A stretch of 64,000 bases of DNA, taken from contig DATGEL010000049.1 in NCBI GenBank assembly GCA_035310145.1, forward strand, positions 1 through 64,000, in the 5' to 3' direction. The notes below the pieces were generated by a model that saw nothing but the letters and a program-made list of their open reading frames with translations, ran no database searches and had not been told where the DNA came from. Positions 41,881 to 50,454 of the stretch are shown here, piece by piece (position 1 is the stretch's first letter; every line of letters begins with the position of its first letter). The DNA is from Dehalococcoidia bacterium (GTDB lineage: Bacteria > Chloroflexota > Dehalococcoidia > CAUJGQ01). Both the position numbers and the translations under genes were made by a program.

Positions 41881-42360
41881 GTGGCCGCCACTGTGCCGCT
41901 CACCTGGGCCGAGTTCGCGGCGCAGGCGCCCGAGCTGGCCGAGCACGGACGCCGGCTGCTCTACCAGCACGGTCCCGGCCTCGCCTTTCTGGCGACCGTG
42001 CGCCGCGACGGCGCCCCGCGCCTGCATCCCATCTGCCCCACGATCGTTGACGGCGGCCTTTACGCCCTGATCGGCGCCTCACCCAAGCGGGGCGATCTTG
42101 TGCGCGACGGCCGCTACGCGCTGCACGCCCACCAGGGCGATCAGAGCGACGACGAGTTCTTCCTGGCCGGCCGCGCCCGCCGTCTTGACGACGCGGCGCT
42201 GCGCGAAGCCGTGTTCGCCGCGCTCACCAGCACCGGAGTGCAGCCCGGCGCCGAGGACTCGCTCTTCGAGTTCCGCATCGAGCGCGCCCTGCACGCCGCC
42301 TACGCCTCCCGCGGTCAGTGGCCACCCGCCCGTACGATCTGGCCGCCTCCGTCTCGCTGA
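41881..42360 (+). CDS. Pyridoxamine 5'-phosphate oxidase-like flavoprotein
   Basis: About 159 residues from GTG 41881 (an ATG at 41851 is possible). The split-barrel pattern LAFLATVRRDGAPRLHPICP, LYALIGASPKRGDLVRDGRY and ALHAHQGDQSDDEFFLAGRA matches PNPOx-like FMN or F420 binding proteins. The exact cofactor and substrate are uncertain. It is 2 bp from the zinc-ribbon gene and may be co-transcribed with it. Confidence 0.85.
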   Translation: MAATVPLTWAEFAAQAPELAEHGRRLLYQHGPGLAFLATVRRDGAPRLHPICPTIVDGGLYALIGASPKRGDLVRDGRYALHAHQGDQSDDEFFLAGRARRLDDAALREAVFAALTSTGVQPGAEDSLFEFRIERALHAAYASRGQWPPARTIWPPPSR

Positions 42361-42458
42361 GCCGGCGTGCTGTGCGCGTGCAGCTCGTCGGCTTTGCAGC
42401 TGGAGGGAAGGCGCCGCGCCGAAGATTCGCGGCGGTGCCGTGCGGGGCAACCGGTGCG

Positions 42459-42472
42459 CGAACCCTCGTTCG
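42459..42472. promoter_or_regulatory. Orphan LexA-type palindrome
   Basis: CGAACCCTCGTTCG is a fully symmetric CGAAC-N4-GTTCG, the best match in the window to the Gram-positive SOS box. It lies in the 223-bp gap between convergent genes, where no open frame of quality starts, so it may be non-functional or serve an unseen transcript. Confidence 0.4.
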
Positions 42473-42583
42473 CGAACGTGCCGGGGCGCCGGCGTCGCGC
42501 TGCTAAGCATGCAGCCATGAGCTCGGCACAGCGTCCCACGCGTGAACGGGACTCAGAACCATGCCCTTCGAATGGTTATGTGC

Positions 42584-44233
42584 TTAGAACGGTCGTCCGG
42601 CGCCCAGCGGGCAGTCCGCGCCGTCCCAGCCGCCGGGCAGCCGCAGGAGATCGCCGGCCTTCGGGTTGAGCGGATCGAAGCCGCGCGGGTTGAGCGGGTC
42701 AAAGCCGGGCGGGTTGAGCGCGGCGACGATCGTCGTGAACGTGTCGAAGCTGCTGATCTCGTGCGTGTAACAGCTCTGCCAGAGGCCGTCCAGCGTGTCG
42801 CCGGTGCGGATTTGGAACACGACCGGAGGCATGGCGCTCGGCACCCCGCCCGCCGTGCCCGCTCCGGCGCGGCCGCCGCTGAGACCACCACCCGTCGCCC
42901 CGCTGCTCGCGCCACCCCCGCTCGGTGCGGCCGGGCGCAATGCCGGCGCCGCCACCGGGCTGCCGCGGCCACCAGCGTTGCCGGCCACCGCGACACTGGC
43001 GGGGGTGGGGCTGCGGCTGGGCGCGGCGGGAAGCGGCGCATCGCCCGGGCTGGCGGGCCCGGCAGCCGGCGGCGCCGTGGCCGACGGCGCCGGCGAGACG
43101 GTCTGTGCGGCCACGGCAAGCAACGGCGCCGCGGTCGGGGCTGGCGTCGGCGCGCTCGTCGCGGCGGGCGAGCTCGTCGACGCGGGCGTGGGGCTCGCGG
43201 GCGCAGCGGTCGCTGGTGGCGGCGATGCGGCGCCGCGCGCGGTTGCCAAGACGGCGGCGGTCTTGCGGCTGCTGCTGCCCCGCCCGGCAACGGCAACAGC
43301 ACCGGCCGTCAGTACGGCGACGGCGACAACGGCGGCCACCGCCCCGAGCACGAGCTGCGGCCACCGGCGGCGCGACCCGGCGGCGAGGGGTCGCGGAACC
43401 GCCTGCACTGCCGCCGGCTCTGGCTCCCACGACGGCGGATGTAGCGCCGCCAGCGTGCCCGCGGGCGGGCGCACGCGCTTCGCGGACGGAGCCACTACGA
43501 TCAGGCCGATATTGTCCGGCCCGCCGGCCTCGTTCGCCGCGGCGACCAGCGCTATCGCCGCCTGCTCCGCGCTGCCTGCGCCAAGCAAGCCGGCCATCTG
43601 CTCCTCGGCCACGGGGCCGCTGAGACCGTCGCTGCAGAGCAGGAGGCGGTCGCCGGCTTGCAGCGGGACTTCGGCCACGCTCGGCTCGGTCTGCGGCGTG
43701 AAGCCAAGGTTGCGCGTAAGCACGTTCCGGCCCGGATGGGCGGCCGCCTCTTCGGGCGTGAGCAGGCCAACCGCAACCCGCTCGGCGATCCAGCTATGGT
43801 CCATGCTGACCTGCCGCAACTGGCCGTCGTGCAGCAGATAGGCGCGGCTGTCACCAACGTTGGCGACGATCGCGCGGCCGGGCAGGAGCGCCGCCGCGAC
43901 GACCGTGCTGCCCATGCCCTGGTGCTCGCCGGGCGTGGAACCCTCGGCGTGGATGGCGGCGTTCGCCGCGGCGATCGCCGTGCACAGCGTCGGCTCCGGA
44001 CCCTGCCAGGGGAGCGTGAAATAGTCGCGCAGGATCGAGGCGACCGCGTAATTGGAGGCGACCTCGCCCGCGGCATGCCCTCCCATGCCGTCCGCGACGA
44101 CGTAGAGGCAGCCGCGCTCGGCGCGCAGGGCGCGATCGGCCGGCTCGAACCCGCCCACCGCGTCCTCGTTGTTCGTGCGGACGCGGCCGGGATCGCTGCG
44201 CAGGGCGCTGTCCGGCGCCGGCGGGTCGCTCAC
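42584..44233 (-). CDS. PP2C protein phosphatase with transmembrane helix and LysM-like C-terminal domain
   Basis: 549 residues from GTG 44233 (GGGAGGGG upstream). The catalytic domain (about 1-250) has RTNNEDAVG, VADGMGGHAAGE, MGSTVVAA, NVGDSRAYL, LCSDGLSG and GGPDNIGLIVV, all metal ligands kept. A membrane helix follows at about 290-310, then ~150 residues rich in Ala, Pro, Ser and Thr, and a final LysM-like part (FQIRTGDTLDGLWQ) with a short internal duplication (GFDPLNP twice). The phosphatase would face the cytosol and the LysM the wall. Confidence 0.88.
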   Translation of the reverse strand: MSDPPAPDSALRSDPGRVRTNNEDAVGGFEPADRALRAERGCLYVVADGMGGHAAGEVASNYAVASILRDYFTLPWQGPEPTLCTAIAAANAAIHAEGSTPGEHQGMGSTVVAAALLPGRAIVANVGDSRAYLLHDGQLRQVSMDHSWIAERVAVGLLTPEEAAAHPGRNVLTRNLGFTPQTEPSVAEVPLQAGDRLLLCSDGLSGPVAEEQMAGLLGAGSAEQAAIALVAAANEAGGPDNIGLIVVAPSAKRVRPPAGTLAALHPPSWEPEPAAVQAVPRPLAAGSRRRWPQLVLGAVAAVVAVAVLTAGAVAVAGRGSSSRKTAAVLATARGAASPPPATAAPASPTPASTSSPAATSAPTPAPTAAPLLAVAAQTVSPAPSATAPPAAGPASPGDAPLPAAPSRSPTPASVAVAGNAGGRGSPVAAPALRPAAPSGGGASSGATGGGLSGGRAGAGTAGGVPSAMPPVVFQIRTGDTLDGLWQSCYTHEISSFDTFTTIVAALNPPGFDPLNPRGFDPLNPKAGDLLRLPGGWDGADCPLGAGRPF

Positions 44234-44293
44234 ATCCCCTCCCCGCGGCGCTTGCAGCAACCGCTAATTGCCCGATTCTCGCCAGACTTTAAC

Positions 44294-44308
44294 AGTACGA
44301 ATGGTACT
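44294..44308. promoter_or_regulatory. Inverted repeat AGTAC-N5-GTACT
   Basis: A perfect 5-bp inverted repeat with a 5-nt spacer lies between the divergent phosphatase and ABC transporter genes. Possible operator. The 328-bp gap 44234-44561 otherwise holds only the promoter candidate at 44432-44460. Confidence 0.35.
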
Positions 44309-44431
44309 TCGGCCGATCAAGGAACGGCTTCACAGAGAGCACTTGCCGGCAGCGCATTGCTTGTGCGAACACAACCGGCTCCCGGCGGCGCGGCCACGCC
44401 GGCGAGCATCTCGCCGTCGTCTGCATCTGGA

Positions 44432-44460
44432 TTGCAACTGCAACTCGTCGCAGTTAGAGT
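44432..44460 (+). promoter_or_regulatory. Promoter candidate of the fused ABC transporter
   Basis: TTGCAA (44432-44437), 17 bp, TAGAGT (44455-44460). An inverted repeat AACTGC / GCAGTT (44436-44441, 44450-44455) sits within it. The leader would be about 95 nt. Confidence 0.4.
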
Positions 44461-44561
44461 AGCCGTGTCGAGCTTCGATCGCCACTGCGCCTGCGCGGGC
44501 AGCGCCGACAGCGGCCGTGCGGCTGCATACTGGACGCACAGCGCAAGCGGGGAATGCCGTC

Positions 44562-47500
44562 ATGTACTTTGACCGTCGCCTGTTCGCGATGAGCGCCGGC
44601 ATGCGCGGGCGCATCGCGCTCGCCGCGCTGATCGGCATCGTCGCGGTGCCCGTCGCGATCTGGCGGCTGGCCCTCACCGGCGACACGATCGCCCAGGTGT
44701 TCAAGGGCCGCTCGCTCGCCGGTCTGGCCGGCGCCTTCATGCTGATCGCCGCGCTGATCGTGCTACGTGCGGCCATGCAGCTCTGGCGCGAAGAGATCGC
44801 GAATCGGACGGCGGGTGTGCTCAAGGTGCGGCTGCGCCGGCAGCTCTACGAGAAGGTGCTGGCGCTCGGTCCCGGCTATTTCGATCAGCAGCGCACCGGC
44901 AACGTGCTGCTGGCGCTGGTCGAGGGCGTCGAGAGCCTGGATACGTTCTTCGGCCAATATCTGCCGCAACTGATCGTCGCCGCGCTCACGCCGGTGATCC
45001 TGTTTGCCGTGCTCGCCTTCCTCGACCTGAAGACGGCCGCGGTTTTCCTGTTCTTCGCCCTGTTCACGCTGATTGCGCCCGCGGCCTTTCACCGCTGGAA
45101 CGCGGCGAGCGCCCTCGCCCGCCGCGACGCCTATGCCGGCTTCGCCTCCGACCTGCTGGACACGATTCAGGGCCTGCCCACGCTCAAGGCCTTCGGCCAG
45201 AGCGGGCGGCGCGGGGTGCAGATCGCCGAGCGGGCGCACCGGCTCTTCCGCAGCACGATGTACGTGCTGGCCGTGAACATTCTCACCGGCGGCATCACCA
45301 TGCTCGGCGTCTCGGCGGGCGCGGCGGTGGCGCTGGCCTGGGGCGCCGTGCGTGTGCACGAGGGCGACCTGCAACTGCGCACACTGCTGATCGTGCTGAT
45401 GCTCGGTGTCGAGGTCTTCCGCCCGCTGCGCGACCTGACCGTGCTTTATCATCGCGGCATGCTGGCGACGGCGGCCGCGCGCGGCATCTTTGCCCTGCTC
45501 GACACGCCGATCGAGGTGGGCGAGCCGGCGCAGCCGGCCCCGCCTTCGGCGCCGCTGGCGCCGACGCTGCGCTTCGAGGGCGTGACCTTCGGCTACGAGG
45601 GCGGGCGGCGGGCGGCGCTGGAGGATCTCTCGTTTGAGCTGCGCGCCGGTGAGACGCTGGGCGTGGTCGGCCCGAGCGGAGCCGGCAAGTCCACGATCGT
45701 CAATCTGTTGCTGCGCTTCGTCGATCCACAGCAGGGGCGCGTGCTGCTCGGCGGGCGCGCCGTGCGCGAGCTGCCGTTCGCGGCGATCCGCCGGCAGGTC
45801 GCGCTGGTGGCGCAGGATACGTATCTCTTTCACGGCACGGTAGCGGAGAACCTGCGCCTGGGCAAGCCGGCGGCCGTGCAAATCGAGCTCGAAGCAGCCG
45901 CCCGCGCCGCCAATGCCCACGAGTTCATCGCCGCGCTGCCGCGGGGCTACGACACCGTCGTGGGTGAGCGCGGCACGCGGCTCTCCGGCGGGCAGCGGCA
46001 GCGGATCGCCATCGCGCGGGCGCTGCTGAAGGATGCGCCGATCCTGGTGCTGGACGAGGCGCTCTCCAGCGTGGACGCCGAGAACGAGGCGCTGATCCAG
46101 CAGGCGCTGGAGCGGCTGCAGCGAGGCCGCACCACGCTCACGATCGCGCACCGGCTCTCCAGCGTGGTCAACGCCGACCGCATCCTGGTGCTGGAGCGGG
46201 GGCGGCTGGTGGAGACCGGCCGGCACACGGACCTGATCGCGGCGGGCGGCACCTACGCCCGGCTGATGGCGGCGCAGCACGAGGTCGAGGAGGAGCGGCA
46301 GGCCGGCATCACTTCGGCGACGGCCGCGGAAGCAGCCGGAAATGCCGGCGACCGCACACGCACCGCCGGCGAGGAGCTGCCGAAGCTGGCGATCGAAGAC
46401 ACCCGCCGGCCGCTGCCCCTGCGGCGGGTGTACACGCGCCTGCTGGGTCTGGTGCGGCCATGGGCGGGCGAGATGGCGCTCACCTTCACGCTGGGGCTGC
46501 TGCGCGCCGCGGCGGTCGTGGCGCTGGGCGTGGTCGGCGCCGTGCTCGTCGGGCGGGTGACGCTCGGGCGTGCGCTCAATCCGTGGCTTACGCTGCTGCT
46601 GGCGCTGGTGCCGATCACGGCGATCCTGACCTGGGCCGAATCGTGGATCGCGCACGACCTCGCCTTCCGCCTGCTCTCGGAGATGCGCATTGCCCTCTAC
46701 AACATGCTCGACCCGCTGGCCCCGGCCTATCTGCAGCGCCGCCGCTCCGGCGACGTGGTCAGCGCGGCGACCGGCGACGTGGAAACGATCGAGCTGTTCT
46801 TCGCGCACACGATCTCGCCGCTGTTCGTGGCGATCCTCGTGCCGGGCGGCGTGCTGATCGCGCTGCTGATCTACCACTGGGCGCTGGCGCTGGCGCTGCT
46901 GCCGTTCCTGGTGGGCGTGGCGCTGACGCCGTGGCTGGCGAGCGGCGCGATGGAGCGGCTGGGCGGCGAGCTGCGCGAGGGCACGGGCGCGCTGAACGCG
47001 GGCATGGTGGACGGCGTGCAGGGGTTGCGCACGATCGCCGCCTTCGACGCCGGGCCGGCGCGGACCGCGGAGATCAGCGCCGGCGGCCGGCGCTTCGCCT
47101 CGCTGCAGGTGCGCTTCTTCCGCGACCAGGCGGTGCAGACGGCGATCATCGAGGCGCTGACCGGCCTCGGCGCCCTCGCGGTGCTGGCGGTCGGCGCCGG
47201 GCTGGTAACGAATCGGCAGCTCTCACGCGTCGATCTGCTCGTCGCCACGGTGCTGGCGGCGTCGGCCTTCGGCCCGGTGACAGAGCTGGTGAAGACGCTG
47301 AAGGAGCTGATGCAAACGCTCGCCTCGGCGCGGCGCTACTTCGCGATCGAGGACGAGCCGGTGCCCGTGCAGGACGGCCCCGGCGTACCCGAGGCGGCGA
47401 GCGAGCAGCGAGCCAGCGGTCTGCCCGTGGTCTGTGAGGGCGTGACCTTCCGCTACGCGCCGCACGATCCGCCCGCGCTGCACGACGTTAGCTTCGCCGC

Positions 47501-48200
47501 TGCGGCGGGCAAGACGGTGGCCCTTGTGGGCCGATCGGGCGCGGGCAAGACGACGCTGGCGCACCTGCTGCTGCGCTTCTGGGATCCTCAGCAGGGCCGC
47601 ATCCTGATCGACGGCCACGATCTGCGCGACTACGCGCTGGACGACCTGCGCCGGCTGGTGGCCTTGGTCGCGCAGGATACGTATCTCTTCAACACGACGC
47701 TCTGGGAGAACCTGCGGCTCGGCCGGCCCGAGGCGAGCGACGCGGAGGTGCTGGAGGCGGCGCGGCGCGCCAACGTGGACGAGTTCGCCGCCGCGCTGCC
47801 GGACGGCTACCAGACGCGCGTGGGCGAACGCGGCATGCAGCTCTCCGGAGGCCAGCGGCAGCGCGTGGCGATCGCGCGGGCGCTGCTCAAGGACGCGCCG
47901 CTCTTGATCCTGGACGAAGCGACCTCACACCTCGACGCGGTAAACGAGGCGGAGGTGCGCCAGGCGCTCGATCGGCTGATGGCCGGCCGCACGACCTTCG
48001 TGATCGCGCACCGCCTCTCCACGATCCGCAACGCCGACGAGATTCTTGTCCTGGACGACGGGCGCCTGGTGGAGCGCGGCAGGCACGCGCAACTGTTGGC
48101 CCGGGACGGCCTCTACTCGCACCTGATCGCCGCGCAGCTCATGGCGCACACCGACGCCGCGGCAGCAACGCGCACCGTCGGCGTGGAGGGCGGGGGCTAG
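44562..48200 (+). CDS. Fused ABC exporter with two complete half-transporters (CydDC-like layout)
   Basis: 1212 residues from ATG 44562. Half 1 has a six-span domain, Walker A GPSGAGKST, signature LSGGQRQR, Walker B ILVLDEALSS. A linker near 585-625 leads to half 2 with six spans, GRSGAGKTT, LSGGQRQR, LLILDEATSHLD. Both ATP sites look functional. The first half resembles CydD (early AGVLKVRLRRQLYEKVLALG segment), and CydDC exports glutathione/cysteine for cytochrome bd; a lipid or drug exporter is also possible. The two halves usually come from separate genes. A paralogue's tail survives at 49102. Confidence 0.92.
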   Translation: MYFDRRLFAMSAGMRGRIALAALIGIVAVPVAIWRLALTGDTIAQVFKGRSLAGLAGAFMLIAALIVLRAAMQLWREEIANRTAGVLKVRLRRQLYEKVLALGPGYFDQQRTGNVLLALVEGVESLDTFFGQYLPQLIVAALTPVILFAVLAFLDLKTAAVFLFFALFTLIAPAAFHRWNAASALARRDAYAGFASDLLDTIQGLPTLKAFGQSGRRGVQIAERAHRLFRSTMYVLAVNILTGGITMLGVSAGAAVALAWGAVRVHEGDLQLRTLLIVLMLGVEVFRPLRDLTVLYHRGMLATAAARGIFALLDTPIEVGEPAQPAPPSAPLAPTLRFEGVTFGYEGGRRAALEDLSFELRAGETLGVVGPSGAGKSTIVNLLLRFVDPQQGRVLLGGRAVRELPFAAIRRQVALVAQDTYLFHGTVAENLRLGKPAAVQIELEAAARAANAHEFIAALPRGYDTVVGERGTRLSGGQRQRIAIARALLKDAPILVLDEALSSVDAENEALIQQALERLQRGRTTLTIAHRLSSVVNADRILVLERGRLVETGRHTDLIAAGGTYARLMAAQHEVEEERQAGITSATAAEAAGNAGDRTRTAGEELPKLAIEDTRRPLPLRRVYTRLLGLVRPWAGEMALTFTLGLLRAAAVVALGVVGAVLVGRVTLGRALNPWLTLLLALVPITAILTWAESWIAHDLAFRLLSEMRIALYNMLDPLAPAYLQRRRSGDVVSAATGDVETIELFFAHTISPLFVAILVPGGVLIALLIYHWALALALLPFLVGVALTPWLASGAMERLGGELREGTGALNAGMVDGVQGLRTIAAFDAGPARTAEISAGGRRFASLQVRFFRDQAVQTAIIEALTGLGALAVLAVGAGLVTNRQLSRVDLLVATVLAASAFGPVTELVKTLKELMQTLASARRYFAIEDEPVPVQDGPGVPEAASEQRASGLPVVCEGVTFRYAPHDPPALHDVSFAAAAGKTVALVGRSGAGKTTLAHLLLRFWDPQQGRILIDGHDLRDYALDDLRRLVALVAQDTYLFNTTLWENLRLGRPEASDAEVLEAARRANVDEFAAALPDGYQTRVGERGMQLSGGQRQRVAIARALLKDAPLLILDEATSHLDAVNEAEVRQALDRLMAGRTTFVIAHRLSTIRNADEILVLDDGRLVERGRHAQLLARDGLYSHLIAAQLMAHTDAAAATRTVGVEGGG

Positions 48201-48204
48201 CCGC

Positions 48205-48642
48205 CTACAACTCAGCGTGCTCCTGGGACGCAAGCAGCGCAAGAAAGCCGGCAGGGGAGAGGATGCGGATACCCCGGTATTCGCGCAGGCTCAGCAGGTG
48301 ACGGTCACCGCTTACGATGAAGTCGGCCTCTCCCGCGACGGCGGCTGCAAGTACCTGATCGTCGTCCGGGTCGTCGACAATGACCGCTGGCACCTCGGCT
48401 GGTTCGACAAGGATGGCGAAACGTGCCAGTCTGGTCAGTTCGGAAGCGACTTGTTCAGGGGTCAGGCCATGCCGGCGCTGAATGCGCGGCCGGTTCAAGA
48501 CGTCTTCGTACTCGGACATGAGCGCAGGGGAGATGATCAGGTCATACCGCTGAGCTCGCCAGGCGGCCATCACCTGAGCGGGAATGCCGACGGGAACGAG
48601 GTAGCGGCTGACGACGATATTCGCATCATGGACGACACGCAT
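48205..48642 (-). CDS. PIN domain ribonuclease toxin (type II)
   Basis: 145 residues. MRVVHDANIVVSRYL (first catalytic Asp), SEYEDVLNRPRI (Glu), VDDPDDDQVLAAAVAGEADF and IVSGDRHLL (later Asp residues) give the acidic cluster of PIN nucleases of the VapC-related COG1569 group. Such toxins cleave RNA. Its start is 2 nt after the antitoxin stop; its own stop is only 4 nt from the ABC stop codon on the other strand. Confidence 0.9.
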   Translation of the reverse strand: MRVVHDANIVVSRYLVPVGIPAQVMAAWRAQRYDLIISPALMSEYEDVLNRPRIQRRHGLTPEQVASELTRLARFAILVEPAEVPAVIVDDPDDDQVLAAAVAGEADFIVSGDRHLLSLREYRGIRILSPAGFLALLASQEHAEL

Positions 48643-48644
48643 GT

Positions 48645-48926
48645 TCAGGCGTGGGTCCGGCGCGCCGAGCGCACCTCATGGAGAGCATCGGCGACGAGTT
48701 GATCCGCCTCCTGCTCTGGCACGTTGGCCCGCTTCGCAATTGCCTCCATGCGGTCGAAGAACGCCGCGCGTTCCCGCTTCCACTGCTGGTAGACAGCGAT
48801 CGGCACCACGGCTGCAATCGCCGCGCCGTGGCGCTCCACGACGTAGGCATCACCCTTCGCGGTGACCTCATTGAGCACCTTACCGAATTGGCGTCTGGCG
48901 TCAAAGGCGCCGATGGTACGTTCCAT
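48645..48926 (-). CDS. Phd/YefM-type antitoxin
   Basis: 93 residues from ATG 48926. RTIGAFDARRQFGKVLNEVT, then KGDAYVVERHGAAIAAVVPI is the Phd/YefM DNA-binding and dimer domain; the helical C-terminus (EQEADQLVADALHEVRSARR) should wrap the toxin. It is transcribed first, as usual. An upstream ATG at 48995 is less likely. Autoregulation is expected for the family. Confidence 0.88.
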   Translation of the reverse strand: MERTIGAFDARRQFGKVLNEVTAKGDAYVVERHGAAIAAVVPIAVYQQWKRERAAFFDRMEAIAKRANVPEQEADQLVADALHEVRSARRTHA

Positions 48927-49101
48927 ACTCGTAATCGCTTTCCCGCGGTGTCCCGATAGCGCTAGTATCGCAGACAGCGCAGAATGAATCGACATTTCAG
49001 GTGGGCGGAATCGGCGCCGGCCGGCCGCTGCGTGCCTGGACCGCGAGCCTGATCAAGCTTGTGGCTCTGCGGTCCGCCTGCAGGCGGCGCGGCAGACGCA
49101 G

Positions 49102-49218
49102 CATGCGCCGCTGCTGGCCCGGGACGGCCTCTACTCACACCTGATCGCCGCGCAGCTGATGGCACACACCGACGCCGCGGCAGCAACGCGCACCGTCGGC
49201 GTGGAGGGGGACGGGTAG
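49102..49218 (+). pseudogene. 3' remnant of a second ABC transporter gene
   Basis: These 117 bases align without gaps to the last 117 bases of the fused ABC gene (48084-48200), including the stop codon. I count 11 base differences in 9 codons; 7 of the changes are synonymous (for example TTG/CTG, TCG/TCA, CTC/CTG, GCG/GCA). That pattern means the copy evolved as an expressed protein before being cut down. No start codon, ATP site or membrane part is left. Upstream (48927-49101) has no homology that I can see. Confidence 0.8.
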
Positions 49219-49264
49219 ACCCTGCCGGGTGTCTGGCGCCTGCAAACCGACCCAGCCCCGCGTA

Positions 49265-49633
49265 TTACGGCGAGAAGCTGATGCTCTCTTCGTGATCAAT
49301 GACCACGCGGAACTGCGTGACGCTGCCGAGCCCCACGATCACTTCGTCGCCGCGGATGAAGATCGTGCCAGGACTGACGCTGCGATGGCCGATGCGGACT
49401 ACTCCGAGATAGGTGGGCGCCGTTACGCGTGAGCCATCGGCCAATTCGAGCGTAAGTCGCTCGAGGACCGATGCACGCGCGGTGATTGAATCGGCGGGCA
49501 GCACAATCTCGCTCGTGAAACCGGTGTCAACGAGCGCTTCGAATGCAAGCACGATGCTGAGCTCAGGGATTTCAACCGTGATGGGAATGTAAGGGACACG
49601 CCGGCTTGTGATCCTGCCGCCGTTCACCTCCAC
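49265..49633 (-). CDS. Retropepsin-like aspartic protease (clan AA)
   Basis: 122 residues. The active-site motif reads FEALVDTGFTSEIVLP with the D-T-G triad; LELADGSRVTAPTYLGVV, then GDEVIVGLGSVTQFRVVIDH completes the single-lobe fold, which must dimerise to be active. Small bacterial proteins of this type are widespread in cyanobacteria and Chloroflexi without a known target. Its start overlaps the upstream gene by 10 nt. Confidence 0.85.
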   Translation of the reverse strand: MEVNGGRITSRRVPYIPITVEIPELSIVLAFEALVDTGFTSEIVLPADSITARASVLERLTLELADGSRVTAPTYLGVVRIGHRSVSPGTIFIRGDEVIVGLGSVTQFRVVIDHEESISFSP

Positions 49634-49854
49634 TTGCCCGCGACGAGATCTCCAACCTTGAAGACATAGTTGCCCGGCCCAAAGCGTGCCGCGCCATCGA
49701 CCATCGTCGCATGCAGCGTCGGCGCAAGCGCCACTCTGCCGTCCGGCGCGATCGAGACATACTCCCCGCTGTGTTCGGCCTCGAGCGGCTTGCCGAAGCG
49801 CTCATAGAGGTCGAGCGCCTGCGCCGTAAGCTGCCGCTGCTCATTCGTCGACAT
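49624..49854 (-). CDS. Small partner protein of the retropepsin
   Basis: 76 residues. TAQALDLYERFGKPLEAEHS, then GEYVSIAPDGRVALAPTLHA is a compact fold typical of the small protein often encoded just before retropepsin-like genes. It looks like a two-gene toxin/antitoxin-style unit, though no toxicity is known. Reverse-strand TATCAT lies 6 nt before the ATG and no ribosome-binding site is visible, suggesting a leaderless message. Confidence 0.7.
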   Translation of the reverse strand: MSTNEQRQLTAQALDLYERFGKPLEAEHSGEYVSIAPDGRVALAPTLHATMVDGAARFGPGNYVFKVGDLVAGKWR

Positions 49855-49860
49855 GGACCC

Positions 49861-49866
49861 ATGATA
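49861..49866 (-). promoter_or_regulatory. -10 hexamer 6 nt before the retropepsin-partner start
   Basis: Reverse-strand TATCAT, then GGGTCC, then ATG: the same spacing as at 33134 (TATACT). Confidence 0.4.
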
Positions 49867-49945
49867 GCAGGCGCCACGGCCCTGTACCGGCCCGCCGGCG
49901 TGGGCTGTGGGCCGGCCGCGAACGCTTGTAAATCTGTAACCACGG

Positions 49946-49974
49946 TTGCATTTTCTATTCAGAGCGCGTACCGT
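49946..49974 (+). promoter_or_regulatory. Promoter of the chromate-resistance-type operon
   Basis: TTGCAT (49946-49951), 17 bp, TACCGT (49969-49974). The ATG follows 6 nt later with no ribosome-binding site, so a leaderless transcript is likely. The -10 match is weak. Confidence 0.35.
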
Positions 49975-49980
49975 CTTCCC

Positions 49981-50454
49981 ATGGACCGTTCCGCTCGCTG
50001 GGTCTTGCTCGCCTACCGGCTGCCACGGGAACCCTCGACGCCGCGCATCACGCTCTGGCGCAAACTGCGGCGGCTGGGCGCCGTGCAGATCCTCGACGGG
50101 CTGGTTGGCCTGCCGCTCGACGCGCGCACGCGCGAGCAGTTCGAGTGGCTGGCGGACGAGGTGCTGGAGGCCGGCGGCGAGGCGTCGCTCTGGCTGGGCT
50201 CACCGGCCGGCGCCGCCCAGGAGCGGACGCTGATCGGCAGCATGAACGCCGAGCTCGACGCCGAGTACCGGGCGCTGATCGCCGCGGCCCGGGCGGCGGC
50301 AACGGAGCCGGTCTCGTCGCGGCGCCGCACACTGGGCCGCCTGCGGCGTGAGTTTCGGCGGATCGCCGCGCGCGACTACTTCCCGGCGCCGGGTCAGGCG
50401 GCGGCGAGGGACGCGGTCGAGGCGCTGGCGGTGGAGATCGAGGTGCGGAGATGA
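49981..50454 (+). CDS. ChrB N-terminal domain protein
   Basis: 157 residues. WVLLAYRLPREPSTPRITLW, then RKLRRLGAVQILDGLVGLPL matches the N-terminal domain of ChrB, the chromate-sensing regulator. In usual ChrB this is fused to the C-terminal domain encoded here by the next gene. The last 4 nt overlap that gene (ATGA). No chrA transporter is nearby. Confidence 0.88.
   Translation: MDRSARWVLLAYRLPREPSTPRITLWRKLRRLGAVQILDGLVGLPLDARTREQFEWLADEVLEAGGEASLWLGSPAGAAQERTLIGSMNAELDAEYRALIAAARAAATEPVSSRRRTLGRLRREFRRIAARDYFPAPGQAAARDAVEALAVEIEVRR

Noticed and set aside
48743-48775. GAAC...GTTC-like motif inside the antitoxin gene
   Set aside because: The spacing between half sites is wrong for a LexA box and it is within coding sequence.
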